Source of the DNA: an uncultured Eubacteriales bacterium
GTDB taxonomy: Bacteria; Bacillota_A; Clostridia; Oscillospirales; CAG-272
Direction: 5' to 3'
Length of the DNA: 12,258 nucleotides
Assembly (NCBI GenBank): GCA_900555345.1
Contig: USKS01000017.1
Coordinates: 1-12,258 of the forward strand
Within the stretch, counting starts at the first letter, position 1; each line of letters opens with the position of its first letter. Below, one piece after another: positions 7,001 to 12,258 of this stretch. The notes beneath the pieces were generated by a model that was not told the origin of the DNA, did no database searches, and saw nothing but the letters and a program-made list of their open reading frames with translations. The position numbers were made by a program, and so were the translations under genes.

Positions 7001-7194
7001 TCAATGTGACGGATCACATCGCCGTGACCTTTGTCGGCAGCGAAAAGATAAAAGAAGTTCTCGAGCACGACAGCACCGAATTCTCAAAGGCGGTGCTTTG
7101 CGACAAAATTTCTTATGCCGACGCTCCCGCAGACGGTGTTTCCAAGGATTGGAACATCAACGGAGAATCCGTTGTTATAACCATTAAGCGCTGA
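4072..7194 (+). CDS. ileS: Isoleucyl-tRNA synthetase (long, eukaryote-like type)
   Basis: A 1040-residue cytoplasmic class Ia synthetase that joins isoleucine to tRNA-Ile and edits mischarged valine. The HIGH signature is at residues 57-60 in TANGKPHIGH, and KMSKS at 591-595 in GQKMSKSKGN. The editing (CP1) domain carries GTGIVHTAPAFGEDD, and W-rich TTPWTLPSN precedes it. CxxC pairs occur in YCPRCG, HCWRCG and CPECG. The C-terminal part has the anticodon-binding helical domain (DELSNWYVRRCRERFW) and a further extension of about 250 residues instead of a short zinc finger. That and the length match the eukaryote-like IleRS class found in many Clostridia. An AAGGAAGGG site lies about 7 bases before ATG 4072, favouring it over ATG 4078. 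Expression is controlled by the T-box leader. An exact 18-bp tandem repeat lies within the editing domain. Confidence 0.98.
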   Translation: MSMYKKVPTDLNFVDREAETLKFWKDNKIFERSLEMHKGDRKYTFYDGPPTANGKPHIGHVLTRVIKDMIPRYHAMKGCDVPRKAGWDTHGLPVELEVEKLLGINGKEQIEEYGIAPFIEKCKESVWKYKSMWESFSDTVGFWADMKEPYVTYHNDYIESEWWALKQIWDKGLLYKGFKIVPYCPRCGTPLSSHEVAQGYKDVKERSAVVKFRFKEGGGSFLAWTTTPWTLPSNAALCVNPDAAYIKVKSDDEVYILAEALADKVLGEGNYEVLERMQGRELEGREYEPLFRFVSPAEKCWYVTMDDYVTMDDGTGIVHTAPAFGEDDARVGRKYGLPLIQLVDSKGEMTAETAWPGVFVKDADKLVLRDLKERGLLFDAPVFEHSYPHCWRCGTPLIYYARDSWFIKMTAVKDRLIANNNTINWIPESIGKKRFGDWLENVQDWGISRNRYWGTPLNIWECPCGHRHSVGSIAELREMSDNCPENIELHRPYIDAVTIKCPECGKEMKRVTEVIDCWFDSGSMPFAQHHYPFENEEKFKSQFPADFISEAVDQTRGWFYSLLAISTLLFDKAPFRNVIVLGLVQDEDGQKMSKSKGNAVDPFTALKTHGADAIRWYFYTNSAPWLPSRFSDKAVTEGQRKFMGTLQNTYAFWVLYANIDNFDPTCYDLKECALTVMDKFILSRLNTMVGGVDSNLAAYRIPEAARCLSTFVDELSNWYVRRCRERFWVSDMTEDKIAAYMTLYTSLVTVAKAAAPMIPFMAEDIYRNLVCTVDKNAPESVHFCKFPDVDETMIDKKLEDDMEFILDTVVLGRAARNGANIKNRQPLSEICVKTDRQVDDYYRGIVEDELNVKKATFSPDISQISSYSFKPQLRTVGPKYGKLLGGINRYLAGVDGNAAMASLEADGSLDFEVDGTPVSLTKDDLLIDVQQKEGWYSVAQNGLTVALCTTLTDELIEEGFVRELISKVQTMRKEADFNVTDHIAVTFVGSEKIKEVLEHDSTEFSKAVLCDKISYADAPADGVSKDWNINGESVVITIKR
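4975..5010 (+). repeat. Exact 18-bp tandem repeat inside ileS
   Basis: TATGTTACCATGGACGAC occurs twice in direct succession (4975-4992 and 4993-5010), encoding YVTMDD twice just before the editing-site motif GTGIVHTAP. The repeat is in frame and identical at every base, including third positions. Confidence 0.95.
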
Positions 7195-7209
7195 AATACT
7201 AATAGATAA

Positions 7210-7250
7210 AAAATACGGGAGGTCCCGCGGCGGACTTCCCGTATTTTGTC
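7210..7250 (+). terminator. Strong intrinsic terminator after ileS
   Basis: A 16-bp stem is formed by AAAATACGGGAGGTCC (7210-7225) and GGACTTCCCGTATTTT (7232-7247), with a single G-T wobble and the loop CGCGGC. It is followed by GTCTTT. The A-rich left and T-rich right flanks would let it work in either direction. It separates ileS from the dgt-dnaG-rpoD cluster. Confidence 0.92.
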
Positions 7251-7254
7251 TTTC

Positions 7255-7362
7255 GCCTGCCCGATTCTGACGGAGAAAGCTTAATTTTTTATAAAATTTG
7301 CGCGTAAAAAAGTAAAAAAGTATTTTCTTGCGTATATTATAGTGAAAACATAAAATAATGCT
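7255..7362 (+). promoter_or_regulatory. AT-rich upstream region of the dgt-dnaG-rpoD cluster
   Basis: This stretch between the ileS terminator and the dgt ribosome binding site is strikingly AT-rich and probably holds the cluster's promoter. Candidate -10 boxes are TATTAT near 7335-7340 and TAAAAT at 7351-7356; the latter lies 17 bases after TTGCGT (7328-7333), a poor -35. None is convincing, so no exact promoter is assigned. Confidence 0.35.
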
Positions 7363-7377
7363 GAGGGCGGTTACATT

Positions 7378-8391
7378 ATGACTCTGGCTGAGCTTTTTTG
7401 CGAAAGAGAAAAAGCGACTCTTTCTCCATATGCCTTTCTGACCTGCAACACGGCGGGCAGAGATCATCCTTACACGCCCTGCAGCATCAGAACTGAGTTT
7501 CAAAGGGACAGGGCCAAGATCATACATTCCAAGTCTTTCAGACGGCTTATGCACAAAACGCAGGTTTTTCTGTTTCCCGTTGACGAGCATTACAGAACAA
7601 GGCTTACGCATACTCTTGAGGTCACGCAGATAGCGCGCATTATCTGCCGCGCGCTGCTTCTCAACGAGGATCTGTGCGAGGCGGCGGCGCTTGGGCACGA
7701 TCTCGGTCATACGCCGTTCGGCCACGCCGGGGAAGCTGCCATGCAGCAGTGCTACAGCCCCGATTTCACCCACTACAAACAAAGCGTACGCGTTGTTGAA
7801 AAGCTTGAAAAGGACGGCGCGGGGCTCAATCTTACGGTCGAGGTGCGCGACGGTATTCTCAATCATGCGGGCGAGAACAAAGCGGCGACGCTTGAAGGGC
7901 GCATTATAAAATTTGCAGACCGTATCGCATACATAAATCACGATATTGACGATGCCTGCAGAGCCGGCATCATGACTATAGACGATATACCCGAGGATAT
8001 ACTGAAAGTTGTGGGCAGAGGCCACAGCGAGAGGATAAACACCATGGTAACGGCGGTCATAGACGCTTCTCAGGGGCAGCCGGACATTTCGATGACCCCC
8101 GAGGTTTTTGAAGCATATGAGGCGTTGCGCGATTTCCTTTTCGAAGCGGTCTACAAAAATCCGAAAGCCAAGGGTGAGGAGAAAAAGGCAAAAGCCATGC
8201 TTTGCGAAATGTTTGACTATTTCTCAAGCCATCCCGACGAAATGCCGGAGCTGTACTACAACAATATCGAAGCCGAGGGCGTTGGCCGCTGCGTTTGCGA
8301 CTATATATCCGGCATGACGGACAGATACGCCATCGATACGTTCAAGCGACTGTTCATACCGTCAGTTTGGCAGACGCCTTCGGATTACTGA
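7378..8391 (+). CDS. dgt: Deoxyguanosinetriphosphate triphosphohydrolase-like protein (HD hydrolase)
   Basis: A 337-residue HD-domain phosphohydrolase of the dGTPase-like family, which splits dNTPs into deoxynucleosides and triphosphate and so influences dNTP pools. The N-terminal signature includes RTEFQRDRAKIIHSKSFRRL and HKTQVF. The metal-binding HD core is visible as H78 in RTRLTHTLEV, H107-D108 in LGHDLGHTPFGH, and a later aspartate in KFADRIAYINHD. The ATG at 7378 has GAGGGCGG 7 bases upstream. The gene is first of a tight same-strand set with dnaG (31 bp to its preferred start) and rpoD, an arrangement I associate with many Clostridia. Exact nucleotide specificity cannot be read from sequence; members of this family without the E. 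coli Dgt context often act on several dNTPs. Confidence 0.93.
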   Translation: MTLAELFCEREKATLSPYAFLTCNTAGRDHPYTPCSIRTEFQRDRAKIIHSKSFRRLMHKTQVFLFPVDEHYRTRLTHTLEVTQIARIICRALLLNEDLCEAAALGHDLGHTPFGHAGEAAMQQCYSPDFTHYKQSVRVVEKLEKDGAGLNLTVEVRDGILNHAGENKAATLEGRIIKFADRIAYINHDIDDACRAGIMTIDDIPEDILKVVGRGHSERINTMVTAVIDASQGQPDISMTPEVFEAYEALRDFLFEAVYKNPKAKGEEKKAKAMLCEMFDYFSSHPDEMPELYYNNIEAEGVGRCVCDYISGMTDRYAIDTFKRLFIPSVWQTPSDY

Positions 8392-8422
8392 TTTTTGAAA
8401 ATTTATATTACGGAGGATGCTG

Positions 8423-10177
8423 ATGATACCCGCAAGCGTTATTGAAGATCTTAAATACAGAAACAGCATCGAGGACGTTATTTCTTCTTATGTAAATCTC
8501 ACCAGATCCGGCTCAAACCTTAAGGGTCTGTGCCCGTTTCACAGTGAAAAAACACCGTCGTTCACGGTCTATACCGGAGATTCTCATTTCTATTGCTTCG
8601 GCTGCGGTGCCGGCGGCGACGTTATAAGCTTCATAATGCGTATTGAAAACCTTGACTATCGCGGCGCGCTTGAATTTCTGGCTGCAAGATGCGGGATTGA
8701 GCTGCCTGACGACGACGGATACGCAAACGAAGGAGTCAGCCGCTCGCGCATACTGGAAATGAATTTGTGCGCGGCAAAATTCTTTCGCAATACCCTGTAT
8801 TCGCCCGAAGGACGCGCGGGCATGGAATATTTCGAAAAGCGCGCGCTGTCGGGCGCGACAATAAAGCATTTCGGTCTCGGCTATGCTCCGAATTCCTACG
8901 ACGCTCTGAAAAAGCATCTGCGCTCTGCGGGTTTCGCCGACGAGGAAATGGTGGCGGGGTATCTGTGTCAGCGCTCCCGCAAAAACGAGAAAAATACATA
9001 CGACTGCTTTCGCAACCGCGTCATGTTTCCCATTATCGACACAACCGGCAACATCGTAGCTTTCGGCGGCCGCGTACTTGACGACTCCAAACCGAAATAC
9101 CTGAACTCGGCGGATACGCCCGCGTTCAAGAAGAGCCGGCATCTTTTCGCCCTGAACTATGCCAGAAAGCATACGGAAAACGGTTTTATCCTGTGCGAAG
9201 GGTATATGGACGTTATCGCGCTGCACGCGGCGGGATTCGAAAACGCCGTTGCCACGCTGGGAACGGCTATAACTCCCGACCACGCTCGGATAATGAAGAA
9301 ATATACCGACAAGGTCATAATCTCATACGACAGCGACGAAGCGGGGCAGAAAGCCGCTGACAAGGCGCTGCGGCTGCTCGGCGAAGCGGGTGTTGACGCA
9401 AAGGTGCTCACCATCCCCGGTGCGAAGGATCCCGACGAGTATATAAAGGCTTACGGTCCCGCGCGTTTCGCGGAAGTTCTGCAGGGCTCGCGAAGCGGAT
9501 TTGAACATAAGATCGCAAATATTACGTCCAAATATGATATAAACACGGCGGACGGAAAGGCTAAGGCGGCAAGGGAGCTTTGCTATGCCATCGCAGATAT
9601 TCCGTCACGAGTTGAACAGGATATATACTGTCAGCGGGTGGCGTCGCTTTTGTCGGTGGATATCTCCGGCGTTAAAAGTGAGGTGGCGGGCATGATCCGC
9701 CGCGCCAACGCAAAACGCAAAAAGGAGCAGCATTCGGAAGTTGTGAGAATAACCTCCGGCATCGGCGACAGGGTAGACCCCGATTTCGCGAAAGCGCCGG
9801 GCAACGTAAAGCTTGAATGCGCGCTCATAGGCATGATGCTTCTGCGCCCCGAGTATATAAAGCTTGCGCGCGACGGAGGGCTTCTTGCTGAAGAGTGCTT
9901 TTCGTCCGATCTCAACCGCAGGCTGTACCGTGCCGTCACCGAGACCGATGATTTTGATTTCGGAATGCTCTCCGAAACGTTTACGCAGGACGAGGTCTCA
10001 CGGGCGGCAAAAATGATCGCGGACAGGAAAAAGCTCTCCGACAGTCCGCAGATATTTGCCGACTACGCCCGCAGCCTGCGGGAAATGTCGGAAAAGCTGA
10101 AAGAGAAAAGCGGCGGAGACGATCTGAGAAGCATAATCGAGCGCCGCAGAAAAGAAAACGAAAAATACAGTAAATAA
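8423..10177 (+). CDS. dnaG: DNA primase DnaG
   Basis: This enzyme synthesises RNA primers at the replication fork in partnership with the replicative helicase. From ATG 8423 it is 584 residues, a normal length. The N-terminal CHC2 zinc finger has C37, H40, C58 and C61 ([12 protein letters not shown] then [10 protein letters not shown]). The RNA polymerase/Toprim core shows [16 protein letters not shown], the Toprim glutamate E259 in CEGYMD, and the acidic pair D303/D305 in [10 protein letters not shown]. The last roughly 150 residues, starting around [10 protein letters not shown], form the helicase-interaction domain. An ATG at 8417 is in frame but overlaps the CGGAGGA ribosome binding site (8411-8417). 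ATG 8423 has the proper 6-base spacing and gives [11 protein letters not shown], so it is preferred. It lies between dgt and rpoD. Confidence 0.97.
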   Translation: MIPASVIEDLKYRNSIEDVISSYVNLTRSGSNLKGLCPFHSEKTPSFTVYTGDSHFYCFGCGAGGDVISFIMRIENLDYRGALEFLAARCGIELPDDDGYANEGVSRSRILEMNLCAAKFFRNTLYSPEGRAGMEYFEKRALSGATIKHFGLGYAPNSYDALKKHLRSAGFADEEMVAGYLCQRSRKNEKNTYDCFRNRVMFPIIDTTGNIVAFGGRVLDDSKPKYLNSADTPAFKKSRHLFALNYARKHTENGFILCEGYMDVIALHAAGFENAVATLGTAITPDHARIMKKYTDKVIISYDSDEAGQKAADKALRLLGEAGVDAKVLTIPGAKDPDEYIKAYGPARFAEVLQGSRSGFEHKIANITSKYDINTADGKAKAARELCYAIADIPSRVEQDIYCQRVASLLSVDISGVKSEVAGMIRRANAKRKKEQHSEVVRITSGIGDRVDPDFAKAPGNVKLECALIGMMLLRPEYIKLARDGGLLAEECFSSDLNRRLYRAVTETDDFDFGMLSETFTQDEVSRAAKMIADRKKLSDSPQIFADYARSLREMSEKLKEKSGGDDLRSIIERRRKENEKYSK

Positions 10178-10199
10178 ACCGAAAAAGAGGTATATGGAT

Positions 10200-11297
10200 A
10201 TGGAACAGGAAAAAAAGCCGCTTGACGTAAAAGCACTTATCGAAAAGGGAAAGGCCAAAGGCTCGCTTTCAAACGCCGATATCATGGAGGCGATCGAGTT
10301 TGCCGACTATGATATTGACCAGATCGAGAAGATCTACGATCAGCTTGAAGCTAACGGCATAGAGGTAATAAGCTACGAAAATCCCGCCGAGTTTGAAGAG
10401 ATCGAGACTGAGGTCGAGCAGCTTGAAAGCGCCGAGGACATGGAAAAGATGCTCCAGCAGGAGGGTCTTGCCATAGACGACCCCGTCAGAATGTACCTCA
10501 AAGAGATAGGCAAGGTGCCGCTGCTCGATGCCGAAAAAGAGCTTGAGATCGCCGAGAGAATGGCAAACGGCGACGAAGAGGCAAAGCAGATGCTTATAGA
10601 GGCAAACCTGAGACTTGTCGTCAGCATCGCAAAGCGCTATGTGGGCAAGGGCATGTTCTTCCTCGACCTTATCCAGGAGGGCAACCTGGGTCTAATGAAA
10701 GCCGTTGAAAAGTTCGACTATACAAAGGGTTATAAGTTCTCCACATATGCTACATGGTGGATACGCCAGGCTATAACAAGAGCTATCGCGGATCAGGCGC
10801 GCACCATACGTATACCCGTACACATGGTGGAGACCATTCATAAAGTTTCCCGCTATCAGCGTCAGCTTCTGCAGGAGCTGGGTCATGAGGCTACTCCCGA
10901 TGAAGTTGCCGAAAAGATAGGTATGTCGCCCGAAAAGGTTCGCGAGATCATGAAGATTGCGCAGGATCCCGTCTCTCTCGAAACGCCTATCGGCGAGGAG
11001 GAGGACAGTCACCTGGGCGACTTTATCCCCGACGACGATTCTCCCGCTCCGCAGGACGCGGCGTCTTACGCCATGCTCCGCGAGCAGATCAAAGAGGTGC
11101 TCCACACCCTTACCCCCAGAGAAGAACACGTGCTGAAGCTGCGCTACGGCCTTAACGACGGCAGAACGCATACTCTCGAAGAGGTCGGCAAGGAGTTCAA
11201 CATCACAAGAGAGCGTATACGTCAGATAGAGGCAAAAGCGCTGCGAAAACTCCGTCATCCCAGCCGCTCAAAGAGACTCAAGGACTTCCTTGACTGA
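10200..11297 (+). CDS. rpoD: RNA polymerase primary sigma factor SigA/RpoD
   Basis: This housekeeping sigma factor directs RNA polymerase to TTGACA/TATAAT promoters such as those seen at 3719 and 11377. From ATG 10200 it is 365 residues, similar to Bacillus SigA. Region 1.1 is at the N-terminus ([15 protein letters not shown]). Region 1.2 starts at [17 protein letters not shown]. Region 2 has [31 protein letters not shown] and [16 protein letters not shown], which contact and melt the -10. Region 3 includes [10 protein letters not shown], and region 4 has the -35-binding helix-turn-helix [19 protein letters not shown]. An upstream ATG at 10194 is in frame but only 3 bases from the AAAGAGG site, whereas 10200 is 9 bases away, so the second is favoured. 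It follows dnaG by about 20 bp, hence co-transcription is likely. Confidence 0.97.
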   Translation: MEQEKKPLDVKALIEKGKAKGSLSNADIMEAIEFADYDIDQIEKIYDQLEANGIEVISYENPAEFEEIETEVEQLESAEDMEKMLQQEGLAIDDPVRMYLKEIGKVPLLDAEKELEIAERMANGDEEAKQMLIEANLRLVVSIAKRYVGKGMFFLDLIQEGNLGLMKAVEKFDYTKGYKFSTYATWWIRQAITRAIADQARTIRIPVHMVETIHKVSRYQRQLLQELGHEATPDEVAEKIGMSPEKVREIMKIAQDPVSLETPIGEEEDSHLGDFIPDDDSPAPQDAASYAMLREQIKEVLHTLTPREEHVLKLRYGLNDGRTHTLEEVGKEFNITRERIRQIEAKALRKLRHPSRSKRLKDFLD

Positions 11298-11315
11298 TGT
11301 GACATAGGTTAAATA

Positions 11316-11354
11316 TGAATATACGGTGAAGTGTTTGAAAATTATGTATATTCA
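11316..11354. repeat. 9-bp inverted repeat downstream of rpoD
   Basis: TGAATATAC (11316-11324) and GTATATTCA (11346-11354) are perfect reverse complements separated by 21 bases. No T-run follows, so it is unlikely to be an ordinary terminator. It lies just upstream of the promoter at 11377 and could be a weak stem-loop or a protein-binding site. The AT-rich composition means chance is possible. Confidence 0.4.
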
Positions 11355-11376
11355 GCCTGTATAGCCAAAAATTAAC

Positions 11377-11405
11377 TTGACATACACCCCGTGTTGATGT
11401 AAAAT
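11377..11405 (+). promoter_or_regulatory. Sigma-A type promoter for the lipoprotein gene
   Basis: TTGACA at 11377-11382 and TAAAAT at 11400-11405 are separated by 17 bases: a perfect -35 and a 5-of-6 -10. The resulting leader is about 35 bases and ends in an AAGGAGGA ribosome binding site (11433-11440). Confidence 0.85.
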
Positions 11406-11445
11406 ACATAATGTTATATAGCGTTCTGCGCTAAGGAGGATCCCG

Positions 11446-12258
11446 ATGAAAAGAAAGCTCGTATGTATATTGCTGTGCATCGCCGCAGTAGTTACCTGCG
11501 GAATGTTCGCAGGCTGCGAAGATGTAAGCAATAATTCTCAGACCGATACTACCGGCGACGGTACAAATACTGCTGTTGACCGTTCAAGTATGACTCTCAC
11601 TTTGTGGGTGCCTACTTCCGATGATACCACAGAGGAAGCGATATATGCTGTCGAAGAGGCAATAAATGCTGTTACCCAGTCAGAGTTTGACACCGCCGTA
11701 AAGCTTTATGCCATCCCCACATCTCAGTACGATCAGGTCATCAAGGACAGACTTCTCATGATCCAGAAGCGCGTTCAGGACGAGGATAAGCAGGCTATCG
11801 ACAGAAGAAAAGCCGAGATCGAAGCCGCAAAGAACGGTGAGACCCTTGTGGACGAGACCACCGCTTACGAAAACCCCAACATGGACGGCGATCTCAGCCT
11901 TGTTGTGCGCGGAGCGACCGGATATACTAATGTCGAGAAAAACCAGCTCGATATATTCCTTGTCCGCGGTGAGTCCGACTTCAACTATTACGCCGAGAAT
12001 TTTCTGCTTTCCGAGCTTAATGAGGAACTTACCGGCAACTCCAAAGTGCTCAATACATACATTTTCCCCGACTTCCTCACGGCTGCGACCCTTGACGGCA
12101 CCCTTTACGGTATCCCCAACAACCACGAGGTCGGCCGCATCTACGGCGTCAGCATCGAGTCCCCCGAGGAGTGCATGCCCTACGCGCACAAGCTGCACGA
12201 GGAGGGCGCGCGCAACGTCATCATCTCCTGCGGCGGCCACGGCTCGCTGCTGCTTGAC
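11446..12258 (+). CDS. Solute-binding lipoprotein, apparently joined to a sugar-kinase segment (runs off right edge)
   Basis: This open frame of 271 codons continues past the window end. The first part is a secreted lipoprotein: MKRK, a hydrophobic segment, and a lipobox ending FAGC with Cys24 as the lipid-modified residue. A Ser/Thr/Asp-rich linker follows, and then MTLTLWVPTSDDTTEEAI, typical of ABC-transporter extracellular solute-binding proteins. Residues about 100-150 include a charged, helical, lysine/glutamate-rich insertion. DGTLYGIPNN at about 217-226 is also typical of solute-binding proteins. From P224 onward the sequence changes family and resembles a PfkB/1-phosphofructokinase (see the separate entry). 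AGGAGG is 6 bases before ATG 11446, so the start is secure. The true C-terminus of the lipoprotein is probably not present here. The ligand cannot be deduced. Confidence 0.85.
   Translation, partial: MKRKLVCILLCIAAVVTCGMFAGCEDVSNNSQTDTTGDGTNTAVDRSSMTLTLWVPTSDDTTEEAIYAVEEAINAVTQSEFDTAVKLYAIPTSQYDQVIKDRLLMIQKRVQDEDKQAIDRRKAEIEAAKNGETLVDETTAYENPNMDGDLSLVVRGATGYTNVEKNQLDIFLVRGESDFNYYAENFLLSELNEELTGNSKVLNTYIFPDFLTAATLDGTLYGIPNNHEVGRIYGVSIESPEECMPYAHKLHEEGARNVIISCGGHGSLLLD
12115..12258 (+). other. PfkB / 1-phosphofructokinase-like segment, in frame with the lipoprotein
   Basis: Residues 224-271 of the open frame read PNNHEVGRIYGVSIESPEEC and then KLHEEGARNVIISCGGHGSL followed by LLD. This matches the part of 1-phosphofructokinase and related PfkB sugar kinases that carries KPNxxEL and, further on, GAxNVxVSxGxxGxLL. 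Nothing like it belongs in a solute-binding protein. Of the 48 codons from 12115, 47 end in G or C (the exception is CTT near the end), whereas 8 of the 26 codons just before end in A or T. The PfkB signature (DTTGAGD-type) and the N-terminal half of the kinase are not in the window. A chimeric assembly is the likeliest origin. Confidence 0.75.

Noticed and set aside
7084..8025. A 313-codon minus-strand open frame spanning the ileS end and dgt
   Set aside because: It runs across a strong terminator and an AT-rich intergenic region and opposes well-supported genes; it is a shadow frame.
11680..12240. A 186-codon minus-strand open frame at the right edge
   Set aside because: It opposes the lipoprotein/kinase frame, which has a promoter, ribosome binding site and lipobox. 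The minus-strand translation shows no known motif.

Overview
The window looks like chromosome of a Clostridia-type Firmicute, most likely in or near the Ruminococcaceae/Oscillospiraceae. It may be a metagenomic contig. The pointers are a T-box leader controlling isoleucyl-tRNA synthetase, a dgt-dnaG-rpoD cluster, a DUF3343 plus EF2568-family gene pair, strong AGGAGG ribosome binding sites, two promoters close to the sigma-A consensus, and moderately high GC with many codons still ending in T or A. The taxonomic call is inference; no rRNA is present.

Left arm (1 to about 2120, minus strand): a phage packaging module read leftwards. It holds a small protein in the terminase small-subunit position (TTG start), the terminase large subunit, and the first 160 residues of a portal protein that runs off the left edge. 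No integrase, repressor or replication gene lies between this module and the chromosomal genes that begin at 2264, so a prophage edge or a deletion junction should fall in about 2120-2260.

Centre (2264 to 7250, plus strand): a DUF3343 protein (putative S/Se carrier-like) is followed by an EF2568-family cysteine desulfurase-like PLP enzyme, with a GC-rich set of competing hairpins between them. A TTGACA-17-TATAAT promoter then drives an Ile T-box leader (specifier AUC) with overlapping antiterminator and terminator, and a 1040-residue IleRS of the longer, eukaryote-like type. A strong terminator ends the unit.

Right (7378 to 11297, plus strand): dGTPase-like HD hydrolase, DNA primase DnaG, and the housekeeping sigma factor SigA/RpoD are tightly spaced and probably co-transcribed. 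They cover nucleotide pool control, replication priming and general transcription.

Right edge (11377 to 12258): a second good promoter and an AGGAGG site precede a lipoprotein that begins like an ABC-transporter extracellular solute-binding protein. From about 12115 the frame reads instead as a 1-phosphofructokinase/PfkB-type sugar kinase with a sharply GC3-rich codon pattern. The switch falls on a short motif (PNNHEVG) that both families could plausibly share. A chimeric assembly join, or less likely a real recombination, is the best reading, and this is the most striking oddity of the window. I found no CRISPR array, tRNA, rRNA or insertion sequence, and no convincing new multi-gene system.
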